A stretch of 64,000 nucleotides of DNA from Yamadazyma tenuis. Taxonomy: Eukaryota > Ascomycota > Pichiomycetes > Serinales > Debaryomycetaceae. Where the stretch lies: the NCBI RefSeq assembly GCF_029203305.1, contig NC_089467.1, positions 682,001 through 746,000 on the forward strand, in the 5' to 3' direction. Both the position numbers and the translations under genes were made by a program. This document shows, one piece after another, positions 18,113 through 27,716 of this stretch. The notes beneath the pieces were generated by a model. The model saw only the letters and a program-made list of their open reading frames with translations, was not told where the DNA came from and did no database searches. Position 1 is the first letter of the stretch. Each line of letters begins with the position of its first letter.

Positions 18113-18752
18113 TCAGAAAAAATACCACCTCCTCACCTTCCACAGCCCTGCTGTCTTTCTCGTTATAATGGTCCCAAACACCTTCTCGAAGTCTACCTCC
18201 CAGTTGAGTTCCTGGATCTTTGTATCCATTATCCTGGAGTGCTCCCTGAGCTTATTCATAACTTTCTGGAGCTTGATCGAGTTAATAAGAGATATAATCT
18301 TGATCTCCAGCTTGGAATAGTTGAAGTTGTCAGCAACACTTCCGGCCAGAATGGCGAACTGTATCAACTCGATTCTTCTCTTCGATGGTTCTCTTTCTGA
18401 TAAAGCCTCGCATAACGTCTTCTTTGCAGGCTTTACTTCTCCTTCCTCCTCCTCCTCCTCCTCCTCCATTTTATGGTACTTAAAACCAGACTTATAAAAG
18501 CTCTCATCAAAGCAATCTTTCTCCAAGAAGGATGGGAGCTCAACAAGTTCCTCAAAATTGACCAAATTGATCTCTGTAATCAACTTGGTTAGCTTGAAGT
18601 CAAGAATATGCAACTCGTCAAGAAGGTCATATGGGTTCTCGGGGGAATCATCACCCTCCTGGACCTTGGCACATTCCTTTATTCTACCCTTCACCAATGT
18701 GATTTTTCTTAGAGTAGTCCATTTGTATTTGCAAGGCTTCTGCTAACTTCAT
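18113..18752 (-). pseudogene. DIP13/DUF6847-like gene with a single-base frameshift
   Basis: Translation from ATG 18752 gives MKLAEALQIQMDYSKK and then runs into TAG after 22 codons. Dropping one A from a five-A run (18703-18707 on the plus strand as T) joins it to a 190-codon frame that continues KITLVKGRIKECAKVQEGD. That is the N-terminal signature of the DIP13/DUF6847 family (MKLxEAL...AKVQEG). The C-terminal half also fits: LCEALSERE...RRIELI, then YSKLEIK and MDTKIQELNWEVDF. A run of Glu separates the halves. Intended length would be about 212 aa. Function of the family is unknown; an algal member is linked to microtubules, and some bacterial members carry the label septicolysin. Sequencing error, pseudogene or +1 slippage cannot be told apart here. 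Confidence 0.75.
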
Positions 18753-19589
18753 TGTGAATGTGTGATGATAATTGGTCTGTCCTAATGGGTAAATCTAAGG
18801 ATCTTAATAGTGATATGATTATGAGCGATGACTCACACTAGTGTTCAATTGATGCTCTCCAGGACGGATCCTCTTGGAAAGAGATGAGAGGGGTGGTGAG
18901 AGTCATATAAACCCTCTGCGAGGTATTTCAGGGTCTCTAGCGTGTTCCAGAATTGTGCATTTGCCAAAACAATGCTCTGTATAGTATTTCTTGCGGCTCG
19001 CTCGATCAGTGGAAAAATAATTTTCAGCCATTTTCATTCTCTTGCTACTCAATCGCAACTAACCATATCGTTTTTGGGTATTGGGGGAAAAGGCAACACA
19101 AAAAGGGTATGAATGCCCTCTTTGTGTGAGTCTGGTTAAATCTCTATACTGAGGTAGAATATCTCCCTGTTCTTCCTAAGCCCTTAATATTGTTTGTAGT
19201 ACTCGCTCATCCGGAAGTTGCAAAACCCAATTTTGCTGCCGGCAGCTTTAGGCAGACATTTGGGGCATATTTGCTGGTCTTATGAACCCGACACTAGGGT
19301 TCGGGGTTTTTTTCGAGATTTTTAGGAGCGTTTTTTGGTTAGTTTCTGGGTTTGACAGGGAGAGGGTGCATGAGACTTGGCGAAATAAAAAGTCCGTTTG
19401 ACCTCAAAATTGAATGGATGTGATCCTTAGACTTTCAGTAGTCTCGTTTATCTCAAATTGTCTCTTTATCCGTCTTCCTTCCGGTTGCCCACAGTTTTCT
19501 GCTGGTGCCATGGTTCTACTGTGCGTGCACGACTTTTGATACAAGTGCGACAGTTTTGTATGTGAAAATTGATAAAATTTTTCACTGCC
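18753..19589. other. Gene-free 0.84-kb stretch between DIP13-like gene and MRPL20
   Basis: Divergent upstream region of both neighbours. No coding potential recognised. It contains a perfect 6-bp hairpin GAACCC/GGGTTC (19284-19302) followed by GGGG and a seven-T run (19307-19313), which could end a Pol III transcript, but no internal A/B boxes were identified with it. Confidence 0.4.
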
Positions 19590-20093
19590 ATGAGATTCGT
19601 ACGTGCGTACTCAGTGAAGTCATTACCGTTTGAGGCCAAGCCGGTCAACAAGTTCAATCCGGTGAAGTCGGCTTATAACTTCAGACCAAAAACCCCCACA
19701 AACGGTCTTGTTTATGCCCCTCCAGCGTCCCTCACATCTGTCAAACAAACTCCCAACGCTTTCCTCCCACAATCTGATCCCAGAAAGAATTTGGGAGTGC
19801 AGAAAACATACACTGAAGGCGAAGTCAACGATATGCCTGTGATATATGGCACCACTAAGTCTTACCATGTGAGTCAGGAAACTGCTCTTGAAATCTTGAA
19901 TTTGAGAACCTCCGATCCAAGTCAGTGGACCATTTCCAAGCTTTGCAAAAAATACAATGTCAACCCCCATTTCATCATAAACTTGACCAAGGATTTCAAA
20001 CCCAAGGCCCGCGAAGCCGAGAATCCTCAGTTGTCGAAGAGACAATTGGACCAAAAGAAGAGAGTGCAGATGTGGTTAAGAAATGAGTTTTAA
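19590..20093 (+). CDS. MRPL20: MRPL20 (mL58), mitochondrial large ribosomal subunit protein
   Basis: A 167-aa protein started at ATG 19590 (MRFVRAYSVKSLPFE), which gives a basic mitochondrial presequence; the frame extends to 19569 only with a TTG. The conserved core is the mL58 block KSYHVSQETALEILNLRTSDPSQWTISKLCKKYNV, a helix-turn-helix-like segment shared by the family, followed by a basic C-terminus (KRQLDQKKRVQMWLRNEF). Role: fungal-specific component of the mitochondrial 54S subunit. Somewhat shorter than S. cerevisiae Mrpl20 (195 aa). Confidence 0.82.
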   Translation: MRFVRAYSVKSLPFEAKPVNKFNPVKSAYNFRPKTPTNGLVYAPPASLTSVKQTPNAFLPQSDPRKNLGVQKTYTEGEVNDMPVIYGTTKSYHVSQETALEILNLRTSDPSQWTISKLCKKYNVNPHFIINLTKDFKPKAREAENPQLSKRQLDQKKRVQMWLRNEF

Positions 20094-20189
20094 CGAGTCG
20101 TCATTACATACTACTGTAAATAGTTTTCCATAATAGTATACACATTATTTTACATAATAATATCATCTTCTTCGCCTTAGTGATACCCA

Positions 20190-22094
20190 TCATTCGGTCT
20201 GGTCACTTTCCAACTCTCTTAACACAAGCTCTTCCAAATCCTGGAGATTCAGCTGGATGTTCAACTTAAAGTTGATGGTGTTCTCAATGATCTTTTGGAT
20301 CTGATTGTGGAGCGAGTTCTTCTGTCGGTAAAGGGATCCTTTTAATGTCTCTGCTTCTATTCCCACATCGTTGTATTGGTGCATAACCGCAAGATATTCA
20401 CTGCTGGCATCAACCTTTATTGCATTGATCTCTCGAGTCAACCGTTCAATTTTGGTGGAATATGTTGTGGACTTATCAGATATACTATTGTATAACTGAT
20501 CATAACCGGATTTATCCATAGTGAATTTGGAGGCCAAGCTTTCGAGATCCTCACGCTGTTCTAAAAGCTTCTCATTTAATAAATCCACTTGTTCTTGAAT
20601 TTTGATCTTTTGATCCTCTATGGCGTGGATTCTTGAACTGATCTCATTCTTAAACTTTATTAGTTCAATCTTCTCATCCTTCAAGTTCTTGTCGAGGATT
20701 TCAGTCGGTTTGAATTCCTTTGACAAATCCCACACCAACTCGTTTAACTTAACTTCAAAATTGTGGTTGGTTAAGTTCTTGTACTGCATCTTATATATCA
20801 AAGTGTTGTAATGTTTGATAAAATTATCAAGACTTTCGTAGCTGCTTCTCAACTGAAGCTGCTTGGATTGCAACTGATCGGTGATTGCCTCGATCTTGTC
20901 GTTTGTTATATCTATGCTCTCGCTTAACGAGCTTCTTTCGTTGGTGAGCTTATTAATCTTCTCCACATCCAACCCTTTATTTCTTAGGTTTGTTTCATAG
21001 GTTTCAATCTCCTGGATCATGGCATTAGAGCTTTCTCGGCAGTTGTGTATTTCAGCTTCAATCCCTTGTAGTATTCTCTCCCAATCAGACTGCCTCGATT
21101 CAACTGTCTCTACGTAGGCCTTGAACTTTATAAGATCGTTTTCAAGGGCTCGGGACTTCTTCTCGCTGTTATCATAGACCTTCATCTTCTCGTTAAGCTG
21201 GCCAAACTCCAGTTGCAATGTAGTTGTTTCCAGTTTCTGGGAGTCAATTTCCTTCTGGAGCTTTTGGTTAAACTGTTCGAAATTGGTCTTAAACTCCTCA
21301 AATATATCTCCAAACTCATCATTATTATACCGAGAATAGCTGATAAACGTCTTTTTAATATAATCGTCGTATATGTCGTTCAACTGATCGTCGAAAGACT
21401 TACTGTTCTGATGGAGGGTGTTGATTTCGCTCAACTGCAAGTTCAACTTGACGAGCCAATACAACATGGCAAGGAACGTGGGCCAGTAGCTACCACCAAC
21501 TGCACTGATCTGAGACCGGTTGATTCCGTCGAGGTACGGATAGTTCAACAACTTCAAGATGGTGAACACTTCAGTTTCTATCGATTTGGTGAACTTATAA
21601 AAAGGGTCGATTTTGTTGTACAAGAACTGAAAGATCATGATGAAGTCCTTCTGTGTCGGCTGCTTAAGAGTCTTTGTAGTGAGTGGGTGATTCATCTCCA
21701 CTTCAAACTTATTAAGTCGCAAGAACTCGTACACTTCACCTTGAATTAATGTCTGGTATTGTTTATCCCGTAGAGGTCGCGAATCATGGGTGTTGATACT
21801 GCTATTAAACACGGTTTGTTGGGAGTATTCTTCCCGTTGCTGGGACTGTTGGGAAGAGGAGGGCACGGAGCTTTGACGCCGCTTGAGCGAGGCGGGGGTG
21901 GATGCAAGGGATTTTCTCTTGATGCTGGAGGGTACAGACGTGGTGATACTATCGATGAGGCCACCACGAAAACCAGAGGGAAGGGTGCCCGAATGGATGA
22001 GCGACAGCCGCGTGGCACTTGCCATACTTAAACGCTTGTTGGGTTTGCGAGAAAGCGACGACGGAAACGGCAAGATTCCATTGACGTTATTCAT
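20190..22094 (-). CDS. NDC80: NDC80/HEC1, outer kinetochore microtubule-binding subunit
   Basis: A 634-aa protein. Disordered basic N-tail (residues 1-110, Ser/Arg-rich, suited to Aurora phosphorylation), then the calponin-homology domain (about 115-235) with RPLRDKQYQTLIQGEV, NHPLTTKTLKQPTQKDF and the loop SQISAVGGSYWPTFLAML, all Ndc80 hallmarks. The rest is a long coiled coil to the C-terminus (IQLNLQDLEELVLRELE) that binds Nuf2 and then the Spc24-Spc25 dimer. Role: Ndc80 complex, end-on attachment of kinetochores to spindle microtubules. Divergent from the WHI5-like gene through 611 bp. Confidence 0.97.
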   Translation of the reverse strand: MNNVNGILPFPSSLSRKPNKRLSMASATRLSLIHSGTLPSGFRGGLIDSITTSVPSSIKRKSLASTPASLKRRQSSVPSSSQQSQQREEYSQQTVFNSSINTHDSRPLRDKQYQTLIQGEVYEFLRLNKFEVEMNHPLTTKTLKQPTQKDFIMIFQFLYNKIDPFYKFTKSIETEVFTILKLLNYPYLDGINRSQISAVGGSYWPTFLAMLYWLVKLNLQLSEINTLHQNSKSFDDQLNDIYDDYIKKTFISYSRYNNDEFGDIFEEFKTNFEQFNQKLQKEIDSQKLETTTLQLEFGQLNEKMKVYDNSEKKSRALENDLIKFKAYVETVESRQSDWERILQGIEAEIHNCRESSNAMIQEIETYETNLRNKGLDVEKINKLTNERSSLSESIDITNDKIEAITDQLQSKQLQLRSSYESLDNFIKHYNTLIYKMQYKNLTNHNFEVKLNELVWDLSKEFKPTEILDKNLKDEKIELIKFKNEISSRIHAIEDQKIKIQEQVDLLNEKLLEQREDLESLASKFTMDKSGYDQLYNSISDKSTTYSTKIERLTREINAIKVDASSEYLAVMHQYNDVGIEAETLKGSLYRQKNSLHNQIQKIIENTINFKLNIQLNLQDLEELVLRELESDQTE

Positions 22095-22705
22095 CGATGG
22101 TGAGGTTTGGATTGTTGTTTACAAATTGGCTTCAAGGCACTTCGTTCGCGGGTGGTCGTGCGCGCACACCATTGGCAATAGTACCAGGTGAATCGGTCGA
22201 GGGGAGGACCAAGAGAAGTACAGAGATTCTTGCACCACGTAGACATTGCTGTAAACCGTAGCATTTCATGGGTCTTTTTTTCGTCCAGATATTTGGTCTC
22301 CTTCCCTTCCTATTTATTACCTCTTCTCGGTCGGTGACCAACTTCCTAACATCCCGCGCATTCTTGAAAACGACAATATTTGGAATTACACCTGTTTCAT
22401 AAACTCATTAAACAAACCACCTACCGTATTTGTTTCTCTTGATCAAGCAAGCCGAGCATCGTCCCCCGCATCCACAAACACTTGCATCACTACCCACCTC
22501 GACTTTCTGCCTCCACGCGTTCACATTTAGATATTCCATTGTCCTACCGGCTACCCGACTCCATTTAACTCACTAGTGGAATCGTCTTCATACACTGCCC
22601 ACCGCCACTACCATTGGAATCCCCGTCCCAGTGGCCTCAAGCGCCCATTTTTCCCAGTTGTTTTGACCTTTGCATTACCCTTTGATAACATATACGTCTC
22701 ACGCC
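22095..22705. promoter_or_regulatory. Divergent promoter region, NDC80/WHI5-like, with MCB site
   Basis: No gene seen. ACGCGT, the MluI cell-cycle box bound by MBF, occurs at 22515-22520 about 190 bp before the WHI5-like ATG. Pyrimidine-rich tracts cover 22430-22660. An MCB in front of a G1/S repressor would give feedback of the Nrm1 type; this is inference. Confidence 0.5.
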
Positions 22706-23965
22706 ATGACTGAAAAGCCCAGCACTCCCATCTCGTCTCCCAAAATCCCCAAAACCCTCAAGTTCTCGGAGCCATCGACCCCGTCGGGCGATAAGAAGCA
22801 GCGCCGGCTCTCGGGCTTTCTCACGACTCCGGACCACCGACTCGATGGTCTTCCGTATTCTCCATCCGTCAAACGGCCCAGTTCTGACCTCCTGGCAGGA
22901 CTTAGTAGCCACAACGTCCAGAGCCCCCAGTACAATAACCTCTTGAAGACCCCTCGCCACAGCACTGCTGGGTACGACAGCGATGATAACGAGCTGTCGG
23001 TGAAGCATAAGATGCAGAAAACTCCCACGTACTTTTGGCTGGGAAAGAAGTTGTTCACCGACGAGGCTGCCAACCACAAACGCGAGGAGTTGAACGAAAT
23101 AACCTTGCAGCTCAAGGGTAAGTTGAGTAGTGCCATTGACAAGTTGCAGAAACAACAGAAGTACACCAAAAACAAATATAGCTTCAAGTTCACCGAGTTG
23201 AATTTGACCGACACGTCGCCCACCCAAGGTCTGCGGCCGTCACTTGAACAGCACTTAGCGCAATCACCCCAGACGGACCTTCCGCGGCCTTCCATCACCA
23301 GGGACTTATCACAAGATGAATCGGCCCTCAGCAAGGCCAACCGTAATCTCCAGACGTTGACCAACGATCCAGAGGACATTTCGCAGCCAAACCCTTTTCT
23401 CCAGGGAGAGTCACTCCACACGTCGCCGGTTTTAACTGAAAAACGGGAGAGAATCATCAACATTCCCAGCCCTGATGAAGACTCGAGTGCCCATGCAGCC
23501 TTGATGGCCACCTTGTCGAGACAACAGCAGAAGACCCCTTCGCCGGCATCAAAGAAAAAGTTCAGGCCTCTCTCGTTCGACTCGGCCAACTCCAAGTATA
23601 AGCTCCCACCCCTAAACGTGGCACTCACCAACGGAGCAGCCCCAGTTGCACACGAGAAGAATACGGAGCAGGACGCCGTTTTCTCACTCATGTCGCTTTC
23701 ATCACCGCAGTCGGTGAAGTTCACCCACAGCCGGACCCAAAGCTTGAACAACACCGGCTCGCCTGAGTCATCACGGTCTTCTTCAGTCGTGCTTCCGCTC
23801 CCACTCCCCAGCCCATCTCAGCTTCATTCGCATCACCGAACGATGTCACAGGGTCAGACACTCCCGCCAATTAGCGGGATCCTTAACGAGGGGGGTAGAG
23901 CGGATAATGATGCCACCGACATCGAGGACGATATGACTGACGAGGATCACGACACCACCATATGA
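22706..23965 (+). CDS. WHI5/NRM1-type G1/S transcriptional repressor
   Basis: A 419-aa protein from ATG 22706 (MTEKPSTPISSPK). Mostly disordered with many Ser/Thr-Pro CDK sites (STPSGD, LTTPDHR, KTPRHS, QKTPTYF). The recognisable core is residues about 115-170: TPTYFWLGKKLF, then EITLQLKGKLSSAIDKLQ, matching the Whi5/GTB domain that contacts SBF/MBF (family pattern LKTRLxYAxxKLQ). C-terminus is acidic. Candida albicans has a single Nrm1/Whi5 protein of this kind, so one product may do both jobs: block G1/S genes before Start (Whi5) and shut MBF after it (Nrm1). Confidence 0.8.
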   Translation: MTEKPSTPISSPKIPKTLKFSEPSTPSGDKKQRRLSGFLTTPDHRLDGLPYSPSVKRPSSDLLAGLSSHNVQSPQYNNLLKTPRHSTAGYDSDDNELSVKHKMQKTPTYFWLGKKLFTDEAANHKREELNEITLQLKGKLSSAIDKLQKQQKYTKNKYSFKFTELNLTDTSPTQGLRPSLEQHLAQSPQTDLPRPSITRDLSQDESALSKANRNLQTLTNDPEDISQPNPFLQGESLHTSPVLTEKRERIINIPSPDEDSSAHAALMATLSRQQQKTPSPASKKKFRPLSFDSANSKYKLPPLNVALTNGAAPVAHEKNTEQDAVFSLMSLSSPQSVKFTHSRTQSLNNTGSPESSRSSSVVLPLPLPSPSQLHSHHRTMSQGQTLPPISGILNEGGRADNDATDIEDDMTDEDHDTTI

Positions 23966-24238
23966 TTTCGCTTCTTGATATGTATTTGTATTGTGTATCA
24001 TTAATGTAACATTAATAATAGTGAGGGAACGGCTGAGAGAGAAGAGGATATTCCTAATTGTATAAGCCAGCAGCGATAACCATCTACGCAGTATACCTAC
24101 ATTTGTTGCGACAAACCTCATTAAGCTTCGGCTGCGAAAATATTCTCGAACTTCCTACGCACTACCGTGTTGCATTTAGTCGCATATCTGGTGCAAAAGT
24201 ATCATCCACAAATTCATAATTAGAAGTACATTCCCAAA

Positions 24239-26170
24239 ATGTGGAAGTATAAAGAACCTTCTAGTACCCAACAAGTACACATTAATGAATATTTGAACGC
24301 TAAGCTTGAAGACTTCCCCCAGGTAAACAATAAAGTCCCTAAAAATCTTGAGTTTGATGTAAGAAAAGTTTTGGGGGAATTACCAAAAGACGACCCAATG
24401 TTAAAGACAACGCCAATATGGTATGTGATTCTCATGTACTTCCCCCTGATCTGTAAAACCACAGACTTTGACCTCAGTACAAAATCGAAAGGTACTGCTA
24501 ACACGTTTACGGAGGTAGTACAAGATACCATTTCGTTGGAATTAAGTCTTCCATCTCATAAGGCCTTTGTTGAAGAGCAATGGAAGTATCTTATACTGTT
24601 AATGGTCTGTAACAGTGACCAGCCATTAATGCTTACGAACCTGAATATTTTCTTCGCCATAGAATCATCTCGAGTACCAAGGATGACATTGGATCGGAAG
24701 AGAAAACTTCATGAGGCAACTATGACTGATATTGCAAGGGAAATGGTTTTCGACTTGGTAACTAATATAAGCCGGTTGTTTTTTGGACTGTCATTGGAAA
24801 AGTCGGACGGCATCAGTTTCAAAACCCTTCTCAACTATAAAATGACTACTTTACACTGCTTGCCTGATTTACCTGTCCTTGGATTACCCAGATTTGGTAG
24901 TATCATCGTTGGAGAAGTCAAAAAGCCATCGATTAAACACTAGATTAAACAGCTTCATGATTGCAACTATATGATCTTCATTAATGTCAGCGGGAGAAAT
25001 GATTCAATAACGAAGAGTTTGGAAGGCTCTTTGAACCAACTCATTGCTTATCAAATCATGGCCAAATGTAAATTGGGATACATCTCAGACACAATAGTGC
25101 ATATCTTCACCACTATCACAGATATCAATGATAAGGTGATGAGCGTTAAAGTGGATATCACAATATCAAGCAGGATATACAATGAAAATTCAGAAATGTA
25201 TCCTCCTGCTGCTCTAATGCTTGCCAAAATTGCTGAAATTCAAAGAATGAAGCCAAAGGTTTACAAAAAACAAATTAATACAATCTTCAACAAAGCAAAC
25301 AATTGGGCAAAGAAAACGTATTTGGATTTCTACTTTGATGAAACAATGACTACCAGGAATTTTCAATGGTTCAAGAAGAGCTTAAATCACTTGAAGCACA
25401 CTTATATCTACTATGATTTGAAAACAACAGATGAAATCCAAAGAAAACCTGGCTTATACTCTCAAATCTTCTGCATACCTAACAAATATTTGGCCGCAAC
25501 ATTCTTGCTGCTTGACATACCAGGTGAAGAAATCGTCGTTAAAGTTTTTGACCCTGGTTACTACTTTATTTCGAATTGGAGTTATAAATATCAGTACGAT
25601 GATGTTCGTTACAATATTCAACAATATTTTGAGAATGATATCGAACACTACCAAAAGGTAAACGACTTTAACCAAAGTCATAGGTGCAAAATCGACACAC
25701 TTTCGAGTTTCAATGCAGGGTTTTGTTCTTTCTGGAAAGATCAGTCAAAACCAAAAGATTCAAACAACTATATTGCATCAGGTTTGACTATATTCATGCC
25801 AAAGTTGACAAAGAAGCCGAAGACACAAGAGGATTATTTAAAGGGTTTAAAGGGATTGATCACCATGGAGAACGCTGGTTTAGCCGAATTTGCTGTCAAC
25901 TACGAAAATATGTTTATGGATAGGGGAAAGTTTATATTTTCCAACTATAGTTCACCTACAGAGGAAAGTGATGACACGCCAGAAGTTGAAAGTTTCCAAT
26001 CTCAGCGGATCAAAGAGTTTTCCGAGGTGTGGCATAATAAGGACCCTGAGTATCTGTATATTATTGCTAAAGAAAGTGTAAACCGTTTCGAAGAAGAAAC
26101 TCAAAGAGAAATCACACTTGATAATGATGTCCAAAATCCCAACAGTATGAGGAATAAAAGGTCATCGTAA
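24239..26170 (+). pseudogene. Probable PD-(D/E)XK nuclease/kinase-like protein interrupted by an in-frame TAG
   Basis: Two open frames (24239-24943 and 24971-26170) are in the same register and separated only by TAG at 24941-24943 plus nine sense codons, so together they form one 643-residue reading frame. The first part ends with a PD-(D/E)XK-like core: PD at 209-210 and IIVGEVKKP with Glu226 and Lys228. The helix with SLNQLIAYQ just after the stop would supply the usual Gln. The second part resembles a kinase N-lobe (EIVVKVFDP, Lys about 435) and a degenerate catalytic segment: LAEFAVNYENMF where HxDxxxxN is expected and SNYS in place of DFG. Base use is AT-richer than neighbours. No orthologue identified. 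It could be a nonsense allele, a readthrough gene or two separate genes. Confidence 0.55.
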
Positions 26171-26355
26171 TTATAATTAAGTATAGTTTACTATTTCCCT
26201 GGATAGTAGATAAAATATTCACTTCTTTTGTGAACGGGGACAGTAAGGACTCTAGGACTGTTGTATAGTAGTAGAATAGGGGAATAAGAAGATGGAACCG
26301 AGATCCACATTAGACAGGCGCGTGATTAAACAAGAAAGCATTGTCCTGTGAATCA

Positions 26356-27264
26356 CTAATCGTCTGACTTAGCATTGGTGGACCCATAGGCACTGTCAAA
26401 TTCTTCTTCCACAATCTCGACCGGAACGGGTCTTTGCAAAGCCCTAAATGGTTTTTTGGTGATTTTGCAATACACCCAAATCGCACCCACTCGGGCGACA
26501 ACACACACTAATGCAATTAAAATCCCACCAAATGGGGCAATTTCAAACGCCCCAAAGGCACCCCAGTCTTCAGGATCATATAATCCGTTCCAAATCAATA
26601 ACAACTTCCCCCCTTCTTTGGCGGTTCCATAATAGACGGTTCCAAAGATAAAAATTGCAACCAAAGCTCCTAATCCTCCAACCATCACATCCACTCCCGT
26701 CAAAAACCAAAAGAACCGGTCACTCAAACCTAAGAATATGATTGGGATGATAGAGCTCGAAATCAAGTCAGCAATCAAATAAATCTGTAAGATATTATCT
26801 GCCACTTTGACGGCCAACACCACAATCGGTACAATCATTATCACCACCATTGCTCTAGCCCAGATGGTCTTAAACCTGTTTCTAAAGATATCATTGGAGA
26901 TGGTTGACACAAAGGCAGACTGCAAAGAGTCAAAAGTACAAGTGCAAATGGTGATGGTGAATATCAAAACAAACGCGATGATCCACCCAGGCATCTTGGC
27001 AAGAAGAATGAAAAAGGCCATAGACCCGTTCTCATCCCCCACCGTCAAATCGCCCGACCACACGGCCAAAAACCCTGGCACTCCGACCAAGGTACAAATT
27101 ACCATCACTATCACAGCCGAAATTGATGTACCAATAGCCAAACCTTTATCGAACTTACTGACAAAAGTTCTCAACCAAAACGAGTTCAAGAAGAAGGCAT
27201 TTGAACCAACAGCCACAAAGAATACATAGTTCAACCCCCAGCCTAACTTTTTGTCCTGAAGCAA
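26356..27264 (-). pseudogene. C-terminal fragment of a sodium:solute symporter (urea-transporter-like)
   Basis: 302 codons encoding about seven membrane helices of the SSS family: NYVFFVAVGSNAFFLNSFWLRT, then a helix pair, then FTITICTCTFDSLQSAFVSTISNDIF, the region that in SSS proteins carries the second sodium site. The cytoplasmic tail ends AYGSTNAKSDD. SSS transporters have 13 or more helices and 500-700 residues, so the N-terminal half is missing. The frame begins right after a TGA, has no ATG at a plausible start, and the 450 bp upstream contain no homologous coding sequence. Best read as a truncated relic of a solute transporter; the exact substrate group is uncertain. Confidence 0.72.
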
Positions 27265-27716
27265 GTGTCAAGTACAGACGGACAGTGAATTAGAGTAGTA
27301 ATTTGCTAAAATTGTTTGGACAGAAAGATAGAGTGATACTATAAAAGTGGTCTGAAACAAGACACTTTGTAGTGGAGAACAGGAAGACAGAACTGATACT
27401 CTTGACGAGGCAGCATGTGTGTGGTAGTGTGGGGTCCAAACAGGTCACGACAGAATATGGCAATTTTATCACTATGACAATAGCATCACTAGGGGTTCAA
27501 TAAACTAATTCAGTTAACCAATGCCTATCCGGCTATTTCAATTACCAATTATTACTGTAACGAGACCGGCGGACCGATTTCGGGGAGGAGACGGTATGGG
27601 CACGCTTGCGCGACCCACTTTTCTGATGCGATTTTGCGGTAGATGACAAATCTTTTCTACTCATCAGCTAACTAATATACCACATTCATTCTCGGTTCCA
27701 GTACCTTACCAGCGTA
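27265..27716. other. Intergenic stretch upstream of DRE2
   Basis: No coding region seen; it does not contain the missing half of the neighbouring symporter fragment on either strand. The DRE2-proximal 130 bp are the likely DRE2 promoter. Confidence 0.4.

Noticed and set aside
19284..19313. Hairpin plus T-run resembling an intrinsic or Pol III terminator
   Set aside because: No tRNA, U6, RNase P or SRP-like sequence was recognised upstream, so no RNA gene is claimed.
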